This document shows, piece by piece, positions 26,305 through 35,078 of a stretch of DNA of 64,000 bases. The translations under genes were made by a program, and so were the position numbers. This DNA is from Costus lasius. Its lineage: Eukaryota > Streptophyta > Magnoliopsida > Zingiberales > Costaceae. The DNA lies in contig CM050450.1 of the NCBI GenBank assembly GCA_027563935.2, forward strand, positions 25,841,439 to 25,905,438, written 5' to 3'. Position 1 is the stretch's first letter. Each line of letters opens with the position of its first letter. The notes beneath the pieces were generated by a model. The model ran no database searches and was not told the origin of the DNA. It was given only the letters and a program-made list of their open reading frames with translations.

Positions 26305-29300
26305 CTAAACTACCATTGAAGATCGGGGGCTCCACGCGTGTGAGCCGGCGGACCTCGTCGTCCTCACGGCTGTGCTAAGCGGGGCGTCATGGGGGAGGAA
26401 CATCCTCAGCCCACGTGGACTCATCACCAAAGGGATCAAAGCAGAGGGACTCGTTGGCGGGGCCAACGGGGGCGGTACACTAAGCGAGGGTCGGCCCTCC
26501 GTGGGCTTAGACTGAAGTTCCACGACGTGGTCCGAGAGGTCTTGGATCATGGTCATATGGCGTTGAATCATGACTTCCATCGCTTCGAAGCGAGTAGACA
26601 GTGATTCAACCGACTCTACCCTAGACGGAGTACCTTCATCATTCACTACGGGCACCTGAGTAGGGGGGTTCTGATACGAGATTCCTGATCTAGTGGTCAT
26701 GATGTAAATGCATGATAGATGCTGCCGAGAGAACCGGTATGAAATGCAGCGGGGAGACCGGCGGAGCTAGACAAGAGTTAGCTCTAACCTCTCTCTGATA
26801 CCAAAATTGATGCAGCGAACTTATGCGAGGGGATGTCCTTAGTTCTGTACTCTAAGGGGATGGAGACGATGATGCTGAAATCGTGAGAGGGTCTTGAGAC
26901 GACGGAAAAGAAAACGTGCGCGGTTGAGAAACCCGGTGAAAATTGATGAGAAATCGAATTAGAAATTTACTTGAGCAAAACCCAGCGAGCCGAGAACCAC
27001 GGATCGATCTACAAATGGAACTACTTACCTGAATCGTAGAGCCAACTTTTCAATGCAAGCACGGGCGCGTGAATCCTTCACGATGCTGCGAGGGAGGAAC
27101 TCCGCTCGTCCAAGACACAAACGCAATAGACGCTGGAGAATTGGAAAGGACCCGGAACCCAGTGGGGGTTCTCCGGGTATTTTGATTGAATCGCAATAAA
27201 GAAGCAGCGAGAAGTGCTGGAGTTACACTGGACATAGGCTCTCGCGTGGGGGAGAGCGTCCGCTACAGCAAAAATTGACAACACACAAGCCCTCAGCCCC
27301 TTTTGTAGAACAAGAGGGAGGGGAAAGCACATGACAATCACATGAGGGTTGTTGGAGAAGCCAACAACCCCTAACTTCCTAAAAGAGGGTTAAGATGCCC
27401 TCTAACAAACTAAAGGCAGCCGCTAACAACCTTCGCAAAGAATCTTCAGGGGCTGGCGCATGGGCCTTCTTCGTAGGCCGCTGGTCGGGTCAAGTGGTGC
27501 GCTAAACCATCTCCTAGTAGGCCGCCACGAAACAGTAAAACTTGCTGATTGTGGGCTGGTTCTACACGTTGTTGGCTGTCTTCTGGGCCGAGTTGAGGAC
27601 TCGGTTATGGTAGCGGTCCGTCGGTGGCTCTTAAGGTGGTCCTCGGGGAAGGGTCGCCATGGGGACCAGCTGAATGGATTCCATTGAGGTTGAAGAGGGG
27701 CTCACGATGCCCACATAACGGTCAGGAGGCTGCGAGTACCGCTGCGAACGTCGAACTTCGTGCAAAATAGGACTCATCTTCACTTTCGAGGCGTTCACGG
27801 CCTGGCCGTGCTTGTGTTCATGGCCGTGAACGGATTCTGGGAACTCCTGTGGTGCTGTCACGGCCTGGCCGTGCTTCTCGTCACGGGCGTGACGGGGTAG
27901 GCAAACTTGTGCCGAGCTCGACACGGCGGGGGACACGGGCGTGCCAGAGGCGGTGATGATCGGCGAGCTGTTCACGGCCTAGCCGTGCTTCTCGTCACGG
28001 CCGTGATGAGGATCTCTGATTTGCGCCGAGCTTGTCACGGCAGTGGTCACGGCCATGTGCGGTGCCGTGCTTCTGTTCACGTCTGGAGGTACTCGTGTCA
28101 CGGCCATGCTGGGGATCACGGCCTGGCCGTGTTGCCTGGGCTGGAGTTGTGCTGAGGCGATCACGGCTGCAGTCACGGCCGTGTTCGGTGTCGTGCTTCT
28201 GTTCGCGGCTGCTTGCGACCGTGTCACGGCCGTGTCTGGTATCACGCTACGGCAGTGCTCCGTTTCATCTGGAATTTGCAGAGTGTCTTCCTCCAGTCCT
28301 GGGGAGCATTCTCAAGTATCTTCAGCAGTTGTGGGGGTGCCCCAAGATGGATCAATGACTCCGTCAATGTTTCAATGTGAAGTTGCCTAATGTAAAATGC
28401 ATATCCTACAGCTGCTCAATGCCTAGATTTGATACAACAATTCTCTAGGAGTTTCACTCTTAACAGGGCACTCGAAACGTAGCATACTAAAGAGTGTCTC
28501 AAGTCTCAGGTATAATTATAAAAATTCAACATGATTGGTCTGGGTCAAAATTGAGACCTTGGTGGTCTAGTTCTAGTATTGGTTGGACTAAACATTTTAC
28601 CTTCACAATGACTAACTGTATTGTGTCCTCTTCTTACCTTCACTCTTATCGACTGAAGAAATCGCATCATCCTCTTTTCTTCATTTTCACTCTATGACCT
28701 TCGTCCTTGCTTCAAATGGTCAAGCTATCTCATTATATCATCCAATTCCTCTAGATTTCCTCCTGGGAATTTGCATCGCCCTTGCTATCTCATGGAAATT
28801 CTGTCCTGAGATTATCTCCGATGGCTTCTCTCCTCTTGCTGTATGTCCACCAATCCTTTCTTGAAAATGAAATGGTTGCTGTTTTATGCTTTACCTTTTT
28901 TTTCCTTGTTCTTGTACACTGATGGTTGCCTAAATGTTGGGTTTTGTAAATAAGCTGATACAGTATTTGATTAGTATTTTATATCAATACGAATTAGTTT
29001 GAGACTAGATTGAACATTGGTATAGATGGAAGTTGTGAAAACTTTGGAACTCATCAATCTTAAGGAGCAAAGTTAAGCTTGTGCAATTATACAAACACGA
29101 CTGATATACACTTAATGTGGCAGTTTGGCCTTTTATTTTTGTCATATTTATCCTATATTAGATATTATTTTATATTTATTGTTGCAGAACAAGTGTCCAA
29201 CTAATCATTGAATTGTCTAAACTAGTTATCCATTCAACCAGAGCTTGATCAGATCATTTTCCTGTGAGGCTGTGACCTCTGACAACAATGGCCTGAAGAT

Positions 29301-29746
29301 GAGTCTAAGAATCAATTAAACACACTATTGCTAAAGCAATATCAGACCTAGTTATTTCTAGGTATGCTAGGCAATTATTGTTTGCTAGAATAATATATTC
29401 AAACCTAAGTGTACTCATATAGGATTCATAGAGCATCCAGATTTTACAATATTAACATGTATGTTCATTGAGTTTGGCAATTCTATTGGCTGCAGATGGT
29501 AGACTTGGTTGGCCTGAATTGGCACCCTATGACGCTATCCATGTGGGTGCTGCAGCACCTGAGATCCCACCGGCATTGCTCGAGCAATTGAAACCCGGTG
29601 GAAGAATGGTGATTCCTGTTGGTAACTTTTTCCAGGATCTGAAGGTGATTGACAAGGAACCAGATGGATCCATCAGTGTCCGCAGTGAAACTTCAGTGCG
29701 GTATGTGCCTCTAACAAGCCGATCAGCGCAGCTAGAGGGCTACTAA
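6657..29746 (+). CDS. PIMT: Protein-L-isoaspartate O-methyltransferase (PIMT)
   Basis: Exons 6657-6863, 9252-9522, 19863-20027 and 29496-29746 (TAA 29744); 894 bases in frame, 297 residues. The enzyme uses S-adenosylmethionine to methylate isoaspartyl residues of aged proteins, starting their repair. Seen: [18 protein letters not shown], the substrate-side motif [11 protein letters not shown] motif [14 protein letters not shown] split over the exon 2/3 junction, [19 protein letters not shown], and a C-terminus ending RSAQLEGY. Residues 1-67 form an Arg/Ser/Ala-rich leader with a GGA-repeat glycine tract, like an organelle transit peptide. Met68 (6858, directly before the YLW motif) would give 230 residues, the usual cytosolic size. 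The first ATG has a good context (GCCATGG); the frame stays open upstream to 6444, so an even longer start is possible. Introns are 2.4, 10.3 and 9.5 kb, the last two swollen by transposons. No lesion seen. Confidence 0.93.
6724..6744 (+). repeat. (GGA)n microsatellite in PIMT exon 1
   Basis: A GGA trinucleotide run inside the coding leader gives about seven glycines. Length changes would stay in frame and alter only the transit peptide. Confidence 0.8.
6864..9007 (+). other. PIMT intron 1, unique-looking part
   Basis: Intron sequence with no recognised gene or repeat up to the CCGGT element at 9008. The donor is GTACTT; the acceptor is TTGCAG at 9246-9251. Confidence 0.7.
9008..9152. mobile_element. 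CCGGT-family element, copy 2 (short)
   Basis: CCGGT-rich block flanked by GTTTGAAG (about 9008) and GGTTTGAAGG (about 9142). It contains CACCGGTC, GGACCGGTAC and AACCGG. It lacks most of the CT-rich core of the longer copies. It lies in PIMT intron 1. Confidence 0.4.
9523..11090 (+). other. PIMT intron 2, first part
   Basis: AT-rich intron sequence. No ORF, RNA or defined repeat was recognised. Confidence 0.5.
11480..12560 (-). mobile_element. Degenerate Ty1/copia-like remnant (antisense)
   Basis: Read on the minus strand, the stretch has scattered weak likeness to a copia integrase/linker region: for example a decayed form of the Q-x-N-G-x-x-E-R-K segment near 12140-12160, followed by hydrophobic segments. 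There are many stops and frame changes. The assignment is tentative and made by eye; a protein-level search is needed to confirm it. Confidence 0.3.
12561..14293. other. PIMT intron 2, unclassified repeat-like stretch
   Basis: Base composition is richer in C and G than the surroundings, with many CAC/GTG words, as in old LTR or spacer sequence. No ORF above background and no termini could be identified. Confidence 0.35.
14294..15195 (-). repeat. Athila-type LTR fragment
   Basis: The start TGATGCAACCACGGGTGC with ATCAAAGTAATAAAAAGTATC matches the ends of the LTRs at 17325, 33382 and 52423 (TGATGTGTCCGCAAGTGCAC then GTAATA and TATCGATCC). Later phrases TCTCCTACTCTTGTAGCTTA and ACCAAG also match. 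It is shorter (about 0.9 kb) than the 1.5-1.7 kb relatives. The right end is placed at AAATACA by likeness only. The orientation follows the coding strand of the element at 52-62 kb. Confidence 0.5.
15551..15675. repeat. 62-bp tandem duplication
   Basis: Two nearly identical copies, 15551-15612 and 15613-15675, each running from ATATTTATAATAGGAGG through ATCCTTTTTACCC to ACATTGTAT. Only a few differences separate them. Confidence 0.85.
15676..17103 (+). other. PIMT intron 2, unassigned stretch
   Basis: AT-rich sequence without any ORF, RNA or defined repeat that I can recognise. Confidence 0.45.
17325..18879 (-). repeat. Athila-type solo LTR (1.56 kb)
   Basis: The plus-strand start TGACACGCTCCGCAAGTGCACGG and the end TACTAAAATGCA match the termini of the LTRs at 52423-53956 (same direction) and 61772-63062 (inverted). 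Shared interior landmarks are AGGGAACAAGG, TACAAGGTGCCCTCTCTCG, CCTCCTACTCTCGCGG and TGGAATTTCAGG-like words. No polyprotein adjoins it, so it is a solo LTR or fragment in PIMT intron 2. Clear 5-bp target duplications were not found. It carries the hairpin array at 18341-18640. Confidence 0.7.
18341..18640. repeat. Array of five nested palindromes in the solo LTR
   Basis: Units about 60-65 bp apart, each built as GGTGAACCC-n-GGGTTCACC followed by GGCCGTGATTCTT or similar. The first (18341-18382) has perfect 10-bp outer arms GAATCACGGG/CCCGTGATTC and perfect 9-bp inner arms GGTGAACCC (18349) and GGGTTCACC (18362). Units near 18417, 18478, 18542 and 18612 decay progressively. Confidence 0.85.
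19099..19862 (+). other. PIMT intron 2, last part
   Basis: AT-rich intron sequence without recognised features apart from the pyrimidine tract and the CTTACAG acceptor before exon 3. Confidence 0.6.
20028..20598 (+). other. PIMT intron 3 upstream of the retrotransposon
   Basis: Ordinary AT-rich intron sequence; nothing else recognised. The pre-insertion site ATGTT ends it at 20594-20598. Confidence 0.6.
20594..20598. repeat. Target-site duplication ATGTT, left
   Basis: The 5-bp ATGTT directly before the LTR terminus TGACGC is repeated at 28367-28371 directly after the other terminus. Five bases is the usual size for Ty3/gypsy integration. Confidence 0.85.
21356..22018 (-). pseudogene. LTR-encoded C-terminal tail of the gypsy polyprotein (220 codons open)
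   Basis: An open minus-strand frame rich in Thr, Ala, Val, Pro and Ser with repeated HGQAV and TAV words. Going upstream, the same frame continues without a stop through the LTR boundary (22154) to a single TGA at the end of the integrase frame (about 22157). So the polyprotein probably once extended into the 3' LTR. It contains [17 protein letters not shown] and ends [10 protein letters not shown]. The other LTR keeps the same frame (27631-28245) with one internal stop, which supports past coding. CRM-type elements are known to encode integrase C-terminal sequence in the LTR; whether this is a CRM tail needs a profile comparison. Confidence 0.55.
21569..22036. repeat. CACGGCCGTG palindrome array in the 3' LTR
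   Basis: About a dozen sites of two kinds: 15-mers of the type CACGGCC-T-GGCCGTG and 10- to 16-mers such as GTTCACGGCCGTGAAC (21589-21604, perfect). Good sites lie near 21570, 21589, 21632, 21653, 21818, 21870, 21890 and 22017; the others carry one or two mismatches. Confidence 0.9.
22155..22164 (-). promoter_or_regulatory. Polypurine-tract-like sequence before the 3' LTR
   Basis: On the minus strand GGGGTGAAT directly precedes the LTR terminus TGATGGAGTC. The position is right for the plus-strand primer, but the tract is short and impure. Confidence 0.45.
22157..23712 (-). pseudogene. Gypsy RNase H end and integrase (decayed)
   Basis: Minus-strand fragments in order: an RNase H/linker segment ending [10 protein letters not shown]; the zinc-binding region around [20 protein letters not shown]; the catalytic core [32 protein letters not shown] and [19 protein letters not shown]; and the C-terminal GPY/F-type module [17 protein letters not shown] followed by [10 protein letters not shown]. 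At least two frame changes (near 23080 and 22690) and stops break it. No chromodomain motif follows; instead the frame runs toward the LTR. Confidence 0.85.
23519..23848 (-). pseudogene. Gypsy RNase H core (decayed)
   Basis: Minus-strand [20 protein letters not shown] and [18 protein letters not shown] show the RNase H core (the D of CDASG and E of KEFYA). The DH of YSDHH follows, after which the frame shifts; the matching continuation lies in the overlapping frame at 23077-23712. Confidence 0.85.
24019..25008 (-). pseudogene. Gypsy reverse transcriptase (decayed)
   Basis: Minus strand: the N-terminal part with [26 protein letters not shown], then a stop in place of the expected R codon; further downstream KLDLRSGYH followed by another stop; then [20 protein letters not shown] and the intact catalytic box [33 protein letters not shown] closes the domain. 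The catalytic aspartates survive, but several nonsense codons rule out a full-length product. Confidence 0.9.
25030..25314 (-). pseudogene. Gypsy aspartic protease
   Basis: Minus-strand [20 protein letters not shown] carries a retropepsin-type D-G-G-S active site; [17 protein letters not shown] is the matching C-terminal flap/ILG-like segment. It is open over 94 codons and followed by a stop before the reverse transcriptase frame. Confidence 0.85.
25346..26700 (-). pseudogene. Gypsy gag with CCHC zinc knuckle and poly-proline tract
   Basis: Starts at [13 protein letters not shown] (26700). A coiled-coil-like stretch follows, then a frame change near 26320, then [17 protein letters not shown] and [14 protein letters not shown], which are typical retrotransposon gag segments. 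A stop at 25913 splits off the last part, which ends with the zinc knuckle [14 protein letters not shown] (CX2CX4HX4C). A 31-base G run (26272-26302) encodes about ten prolines inside the conserved gag region on this strand. Confidence 0.85.
26272..26302. repeat. (G)31 homopolymer inside gag
   Basis: 31 consecutive G on the plus strand, read as poly-Pro in gag. It lies between FNGSLE and PRVFLDW, where related gag proteins have only a short turn, so it is an expansion or an assembly-inflated run. Confidence 0.9.
26791..26803 (-). promoter_or_regulatory. Primer-binding site, tRNA-Met type
   Basis: Minus-strand TGGTATCAGAGAG, four bases after the 5' LTR end, matches the common plant LTR-element primer site TGGTATCAGAGC except at the last base. 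Confidence 0.85.
26808..28366 (-). repeat. 5' LTR of the PIMT-intron retrotransposon
   Basis: 1559 bp, plus-strand ends TGATGCAGCG and GACTCCGTCA. It is colinear with 20599-22154. It carries an extra small hairpin at 27348-27368 that the partner lacks, and the same CACGGCCGTG palindromes (for example CACGGCCTGGCCGTG at 27796-27810). Confidence 0.93.
27348..27368. repeat. 21-bp hairpin present in only one LTR
   Basis: GTTGTTGG-AGAAG-CCAACAAC, with perfect 8-bp arms. At the same place the other LTR reads CATGAGGGCCCTAAC, without it. Confidence 0.85.
28367..28371. repeat. Target-site duplication ATGTT, right
   Basis: Matches 20594-20598 and directly follows the LTR terminus GTCA. Confidence 0.85.
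28372..29495 (+). other. PIMT intron 3 downstream of the retrotransposon
   Basis: AT-rich intron; a CT-rich patch at 28610-28830 with TTGGTCTGG and GGTCTAGTTC resembles the CCGGT family weakly. The acceptor is GGCTGCAG at 29488-29495. Confidence 0.5.
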
Positions 29747-30523
29747 TTTTCATAAGCGTTTATGAATGATAATACAGCAATGAACTTGGGCATGTAAATA
29801 ATAGGACTCCAAGATTACGCTCTGGTGATACTAGGTCGATAATGCATAAGCAATTGTAAATCTTCATGGATGCCTGTCCATGTTGTGAGGAATTTTTTCC
29901 TTTTCCGTCTAAGTGGTTTATAGCTGTCAGTGTGATGCTCTTGGTATTTCAATGTTGGCCTTCTTTCTATCAGGAATTATAGGGGATAATTGAACTTGCA
30001 GGTTCTTTGTGGTTAAGAGTGGAGTAGAAGTGTGTAAAAAGTTTATAAAGTTCGCGTTGATGACGAATGCTATTTCTCTTGGATTGACTAAGTCTTGGAA
30101 TTGAAGAGTAGGGCAATTTCTTCAATCCTATCAGGCTATGACGATACAACGGGTCGTTATGGAATAACCTGCGTCTTCTCAATTAGAATATTCGTCTGGA
30201 TGAAGGAATAACAAAAAAACAAGCTTCCTGGTGTTTTTTTGGAGCATGTTTCTTTTCACGTGTTCAATCGGGGAGCTTCTTTTGCTGCTTTTATTTGAAG
30301 TTTTTAGCACAGAAAACCGAGAACATGAGAAAAATTATTCGATCATTTATTCAAAGAGGAGCATTTGACAGTCATTATGGATTTATGCCGATAAAAATGC
30401 AGCCATCAATCAGTCATAAAATTAATTTAAAAGGAAAGAGTTTCATAGCATATTATGGATCATATGAAAAATAAACGAAAAAAATCAGTCTGCAATCAGT
30501 GATCGACCTCATTAATCTTCCTT
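29747..30523. other. PIMT 3' flank
   Basis: Contains AATGATAATA and GTAAATAATAGG within 70 bp of the stop, plausible near- and far-upstream poly(A) elements. No other gene was recognised. Confidence 0.45.
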
Positions 30524-32000
30524 AGGCCCTCTTTCCTATAAAGGAAAGAAAATTTAGTAGGAAAAGAAAGATGAATGGATAGAAATGTAAGAAGATTTTA
30601 CTTCATTGTATTTTTGAGAGTGAAAGAAAACTTGAATGATAGATTTTAATTGATATTTGCACTCCCTAATTGTGTTTGTTTACACCCATTATTTAAAAAT
30701 AAAAATACGATTGAATAGTATAAAACTACTAAATGCTATTGAATATAATTAAATACTATAAAATCTATACAAATATAAATGGGCAAAACATATTAAAAAT
30801 TTATATAATTACTATAAAATATTTTAAAATAAGATAAATATTTGCATCAAAATACAAGTAATACAAACAATTATATCAAATAACACCACAAAAGATAATA
30901 AGTATAAAACATAATACTACAAACATACTTAATTAAAAAAAAGCATTTAACAGTCTTGCATAAATTATTTATGTCATAACAACATTCAAAACATTAACAA
31001 TCATAGATTATTTATGTCACAACAACATTCAAAACATTAGCAAATCATTCAAAATATATAGTTCAATTTCATATCCTCCAAACACAGCATAGTTTAGAAA
31101 TAGTCAAGCAATAACAACACTGAAAACATAAACAAACCAGTCACCCATCAATTTATTAAAGACTTCTAAATTTAATTCATCTAGAGTTAGAGAAAAAAAA
31201 GTTTAGCCTTTATTTTACTATTCCTAAGAGCCATATAAGCACGAACTATTGGAAGACATGGCATTCTAATTTTCATTCTAATTTTCTTTAGCTCTTCATA
31301 GATCTTCTTAATGTTTCATCATGATCATGTACACATTATTTTTCTATAGATTAATTTATTTCCTTTATACAATCTACTAATTGTTTTATTCTTTCATTAA
31401 TATTCTCCAATCTTAACATAGCAACTTCTTGAAGTGTCGTAAAGTATATTTCTCTTACTACTCTTAGATGATGTAGAATCAGCAATAATTGTTTTATGGG
31501 TGGAGAAGATGACACATCAATTGGACTTGTTTCACCAATCTTTTTATATGATGTGTCAAGCAAAGCATGCAATAAAATATCATCATGATTAACTTTTTAT
31601 TTACTCCATATCTTCATAAATTCACTATAATACTGGCTGTTCCACCTGTGGCTCCATGTTTTGAGAAAAGCACTTTTAACTTGTCATAGTTATAAATAGG
31701 AGTGCTCCTCCACCACTTTATAAGAGGATTAGCTTATAAAGATAATAATTAATAAATAAATGCACAAAACACCAATAGTGAGAACATCTTTTAATATCCA
31801 TGAATTAGATGTTGTCCCTTCCCACGCAAGAATGACGTAAGTAAATTTCATGTCAAATGAATATACTGCTAAAAATATTTATTGTTGGCCCATCCTTTCT
31901 CCCCTTATATCAAGGTGTATCCTTAGAAGGTATTTGTACATGAACATGTGTCCCATCAATAGCTCCTAAACAGTCCTGTGATTTTATACAATTGATTTTA
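30524..32000 (-). mobile_element. PIF/Harbinger transposon remnant
   Basis: The left end TTA-GGCCCTCTTTCC with TATAAAGGAAAG looks like a PIF/Harbinger terminus. On the minus strand, 31930-31980 encodes QDCLGAIDGTHVHVQIPSK and 31795-31850 encodes FDMKFTYVILAWEGTTSNS; these are the first two catalytic-Asp motifs of the DDE_4 (PIF) transposase, with stops and a frameshift between them. Near 31351-31572 a minus-strand frame resembles the C-terminal end of the trihelix/Myb-like partner protein of such elements. The element is dead. Its right end may lie near 38110-38137 (TCCCTTTCCCTCAAACAAAACATGG), which would mean later insertions split it, but the flanking triplets (TTA, TAA) differ. Confidence 0.7.
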
Positions 32001-32366
32001 CAATTAAAATAGTATTATTCATACTAATATATTTACAAAATAGTATACCTTGAAATAAGGATAAAATCTATTCTTATTGCAAATCTTAGGAGGAACAATT
32101 GAACCATTAGGTTGCTTGATAAATTGCTTATGTAAGCTAATAATAGTTCTTAACACCTCATGAAGTGACCACTAATACTTCTAAAACAGTACTATAAAAG
32201 AAAAAATAAATAAAGTTCTTCATTCTTGACAATATGTGCTATCAAATATAAGAACTTTGCAACTTTTTTCTCAATGCTAGAATTTGTAGTATCTTTGATA
32301 AGATCTGTGCCTCATACTATCTCACACAAATACAAAAAAAAAATATTCTTGCTCATTCTTAAAATT

Positions 32367-33292
32367 AGGGATGGCAGCTGGGTAGTGTTTTAGCGAGTAC
32401 CCGCTCTACCCGAACCTGTTTACAGGTAATTGGGTTCGATTCGGGTATGGGTAGTGTATGTTGGTGTATATGCCCTAGGACCTATTGTTGGTCCAATATG
32501 TGTATTACATTCACATATGATATTGCATATATCATGGCATTGTCGTTGTTGTGCATTGGGTGCACCTGCGTTCAATATACATTTGCATAAACAATGTTCC
32601 TGGAAATAAATTTTATCTAGTCTCGAAGATTATCCTCGGTCGAGTACCATAGTGAATATGGAACAACTATAGTATATATGAGACTAGTATATACACTAGT
32701 TGAGCACGCATGACTAACGCAGGCATATGAGTATATCAAGGTAGATATACTAGACCGACCAGCCATGATGATTCAGCTTGATGTCACAAGTTAATCTCAT
32801 AGTGATAGAGGTATACTTATCCTTTGACTTGAGGTCATTGACATCTCTATATGGTAAATGGTGCACTTTAATACAACCTAACCCTTCACCATAGCAGGGG
32901 AGTCATAACGGTTGTCATTGGATGTATCATAAGTCATATGAGAGATGCAATAAGCCAAGATAGGATTTGCTCCTTCCTTAAGTGAAAGCTTGATCTCCAT
33001 GGGCCCCACATATGGATATATGTTTGAAAGTGTATGGCTATACCTAGATGAAAGTCTGATTTAGTCATGAGCATTAATTGAGTTAAACAAGTGTGATACA
33101 ATTGTCCAATCTAGATATCAGTCTGGCAAAAGGACTAATGTCTAAGGAACCTATAGGGTTGCACACCTAGACACTCGAGATCTTGTATTAATCGGGTAGC
33201 CTATGATCGAGTCATTTGATTATTTTTTATCAGATGGGTTCGGGTACGGGTAGTATGAAAAATGCCTACGATCCCTACTTAAAATGTTATGA
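32367..33292. mobile_element. hAT-like MITE rich in GGGTACCCG words, split by an LTR
   Basis: Left terminus TTAGGGATGGCAGCTGGGTA (about 32367), right terminus CCTACGATCCCTACTT (about 33290), with CTACCCGAACC and GGTTCGGGTACGGGTAG next to the break. The same kind of element is intact at 41789-42182. Confidence 0.6.
32459..33232. repeat. LTR-like insertion starting TGTTGGTGTATATGCCC
   Basis: The start TGTTGGTGTATATGCCCTAG is of the Ty1/copia LTR style. The interior has ATCCTTTGACTTGAGGTCATTG, whose relative occurs inverted near 46675. The right end (TTTTTTATCA, 33232) is placed where the host MITE resumes. No internal region is seen, so it is a solo LTR or fragment; target duplications are not clear. 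Confidence 0.5.
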
Positions 33293-33381
33293 CAAATTTA
33301 ATTACAACTAATTAATTTTTTTTAAAAAATAATCTCTTCACACACTATCCTTATACTTATTACTCTCTACTAATGGTTTAT

Positions 33382-35078
33382 TGATGTGTCTGCAAGTGTA
33401 CGGATACGTCAAAGTAATAGAATAGATATCGATCACACAGAGACCATGTGCTAAGTACCAAATAATTATGTTTTCACTAGCTAAGAAAAATGATATTTTT
33501 AAAATGAGAATTAAATAAACGAACACTAACGATCTAATGAAATTAAAAAAGAGAAAACTTGGGACAAGGTTTTATCACAATGATTTTTATGACAAAATAG
33601 AATAGATTTTTATGCTAGTTACTCAAATTATGTTAAAGAAAAATTACTTAAATAAAAGTTGTTTCCTCTCAGATGTCCAACTTACACTAATTCAACCTTC
33701 ACTCTCATGACTAGCTATTTTATTTATTTGACCAAGGGTAATTTTAGACCTTAAGAATCAAGGGTCACTTTTGTGGCTTAATTCCTAAGTCAATTTCTCA
33801 AGTAAAATTAAATACTCTCATAGTTTAATTTTACAGGTTTTACCTAAGGGGTTATAATTCACTTCTCAGTGTAATTATCTTATCTAACATAATGCAATTG
33901 TTAAATAAAAATAGCTACATATAAAATAGACATCAATAATTAAATTTCTAGAACATAGCTACTCTCATAGTCTAGGTTTCTAGTTCTAATTAAAGAAGTC
34001 CAGGTTTATAAGTCACCTCTTGCCTCATGTTATAAACCCTAAAATATGTAATTATTTAGAATTTAATAACCACAAAACCAATGAATCATAAAGGTAAAAT
34101 TAACACTTCTTAAATAACTGACAAGTAAAGATGCTATTAAGTTATTGTAAAAATAAAAGGGTTACTCCTTTAATCCCGAAGAAAAGTTGATGCTACTTGA
34201 GACATGATTTCACAGCAATAGTTCATAAAAAAGAGTTATTACCGATCAGGGACATGAAATAAAAATAAAATAAAATTTTCAATTCAACTTCACTGTTATC
34301 ATAGGGGTGTGACGGTCGCAATTCAACTCCTCATAGCCTGTGATTCTAAGAAATCTCGCTCAGGCTTCTACAGTACTACTACAGTATTCATCTGCTATAA
34401 TATTCTGCATTCTGCTATAGTAATCTGCTCCTCTCATCACTAATTTCTCTCAATCCTGAACTCCTTTCATTCTGAAATTTTGTATGTGTCCTTTCCGCCC
34501 TCGAGCGAAGTTTTCCACCAAGTTTCATCACCGGAGATACCCTCTACACCTCTTGGCAAGAGCACAAGCCCTAGCAAAGCCGCTAGGGTTTTCTCCCTCG
34601 TTTCTCCTCGTGAGCGCGCGATACCTTGAATCGATCCTCTCCTCCCCCCTTATAATCACTTCTCCACTTCTGATTTAGCATTTTGTCCTTCAATTTCCCC
34701 GATTGAAGCTTGAAAAATTTGGGTTTAAGTGGGTAGCAGAAGACTCGGCTCGCTGTTGACTTTTCCCCCAATTTGGTTATAATCACAAGGGTGTGATGAT
34801 CTAAGTGTAAATTGTCACAGGGGTGTGAATGCAACTTTTCTTCCAAAATTGCCCTTTGAGCTCAAAATTTCTTCCTAGTTTAGTCTTTGGTCCATTTATC
34901 CTTAAAAATCTATAAAAATAAACATATTTTACTTGAAAAGATGAAAAATAAGAGAAAGTGTAGATTCTGAACCAATTAACCAATTTAATTTAAAAATAAG
35001 CAAAAGTGCATAAAAATGACTCAAAAGATTATATAAACATATAAAATTCATTATAACTTTTTGAGTCATTAAAATACA
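33382..35078 (-). repeat. Athila-type LTR (second copy, 1.7 kb)
   Basis: Plus-strand start TGATGTGTCTGCAAGTGTACGG, followed by GTCAAAGTAATAG and TATCGATCACACAG, and end TTAAAATACA; it is colinear with 52423-53956. Directly after it comes TTTGTTTGTCCTCAAGCAA, matching TTTTGCTTGTCCTCAAGCAA after the other LTR. Confidence 0.8.

Larger units (their letters stand above)
20599..28366 (-). mobile_element. Complete but decayed Ty3/gypsy LTR retrotransposon in PIMT intron 3
   Basis: A 7.77 kb element inserted antisense to PIMT. Order on the minus strand: 5' LTR 26808-28366, primer site 26791-26803, gag, protease, reverse transcriptase, RNase H, integrase, then 3' LTR 20599-22154. It is bounded by TG...CA and ATGTT duplications. 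The gene order and sequences such as [10 protein letters not shown] and [16 protein letters not shown] place it in the Ty3/gypsy group, most like the chromovirus CRM/Reina side; no classical chromodomain is visible. The coding region carries several in-frame stops and frameshifts, so it cannot move by itself. It sits wholly within an intron, and the PIMT splice sites are untouched. Confidence 0.93.
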
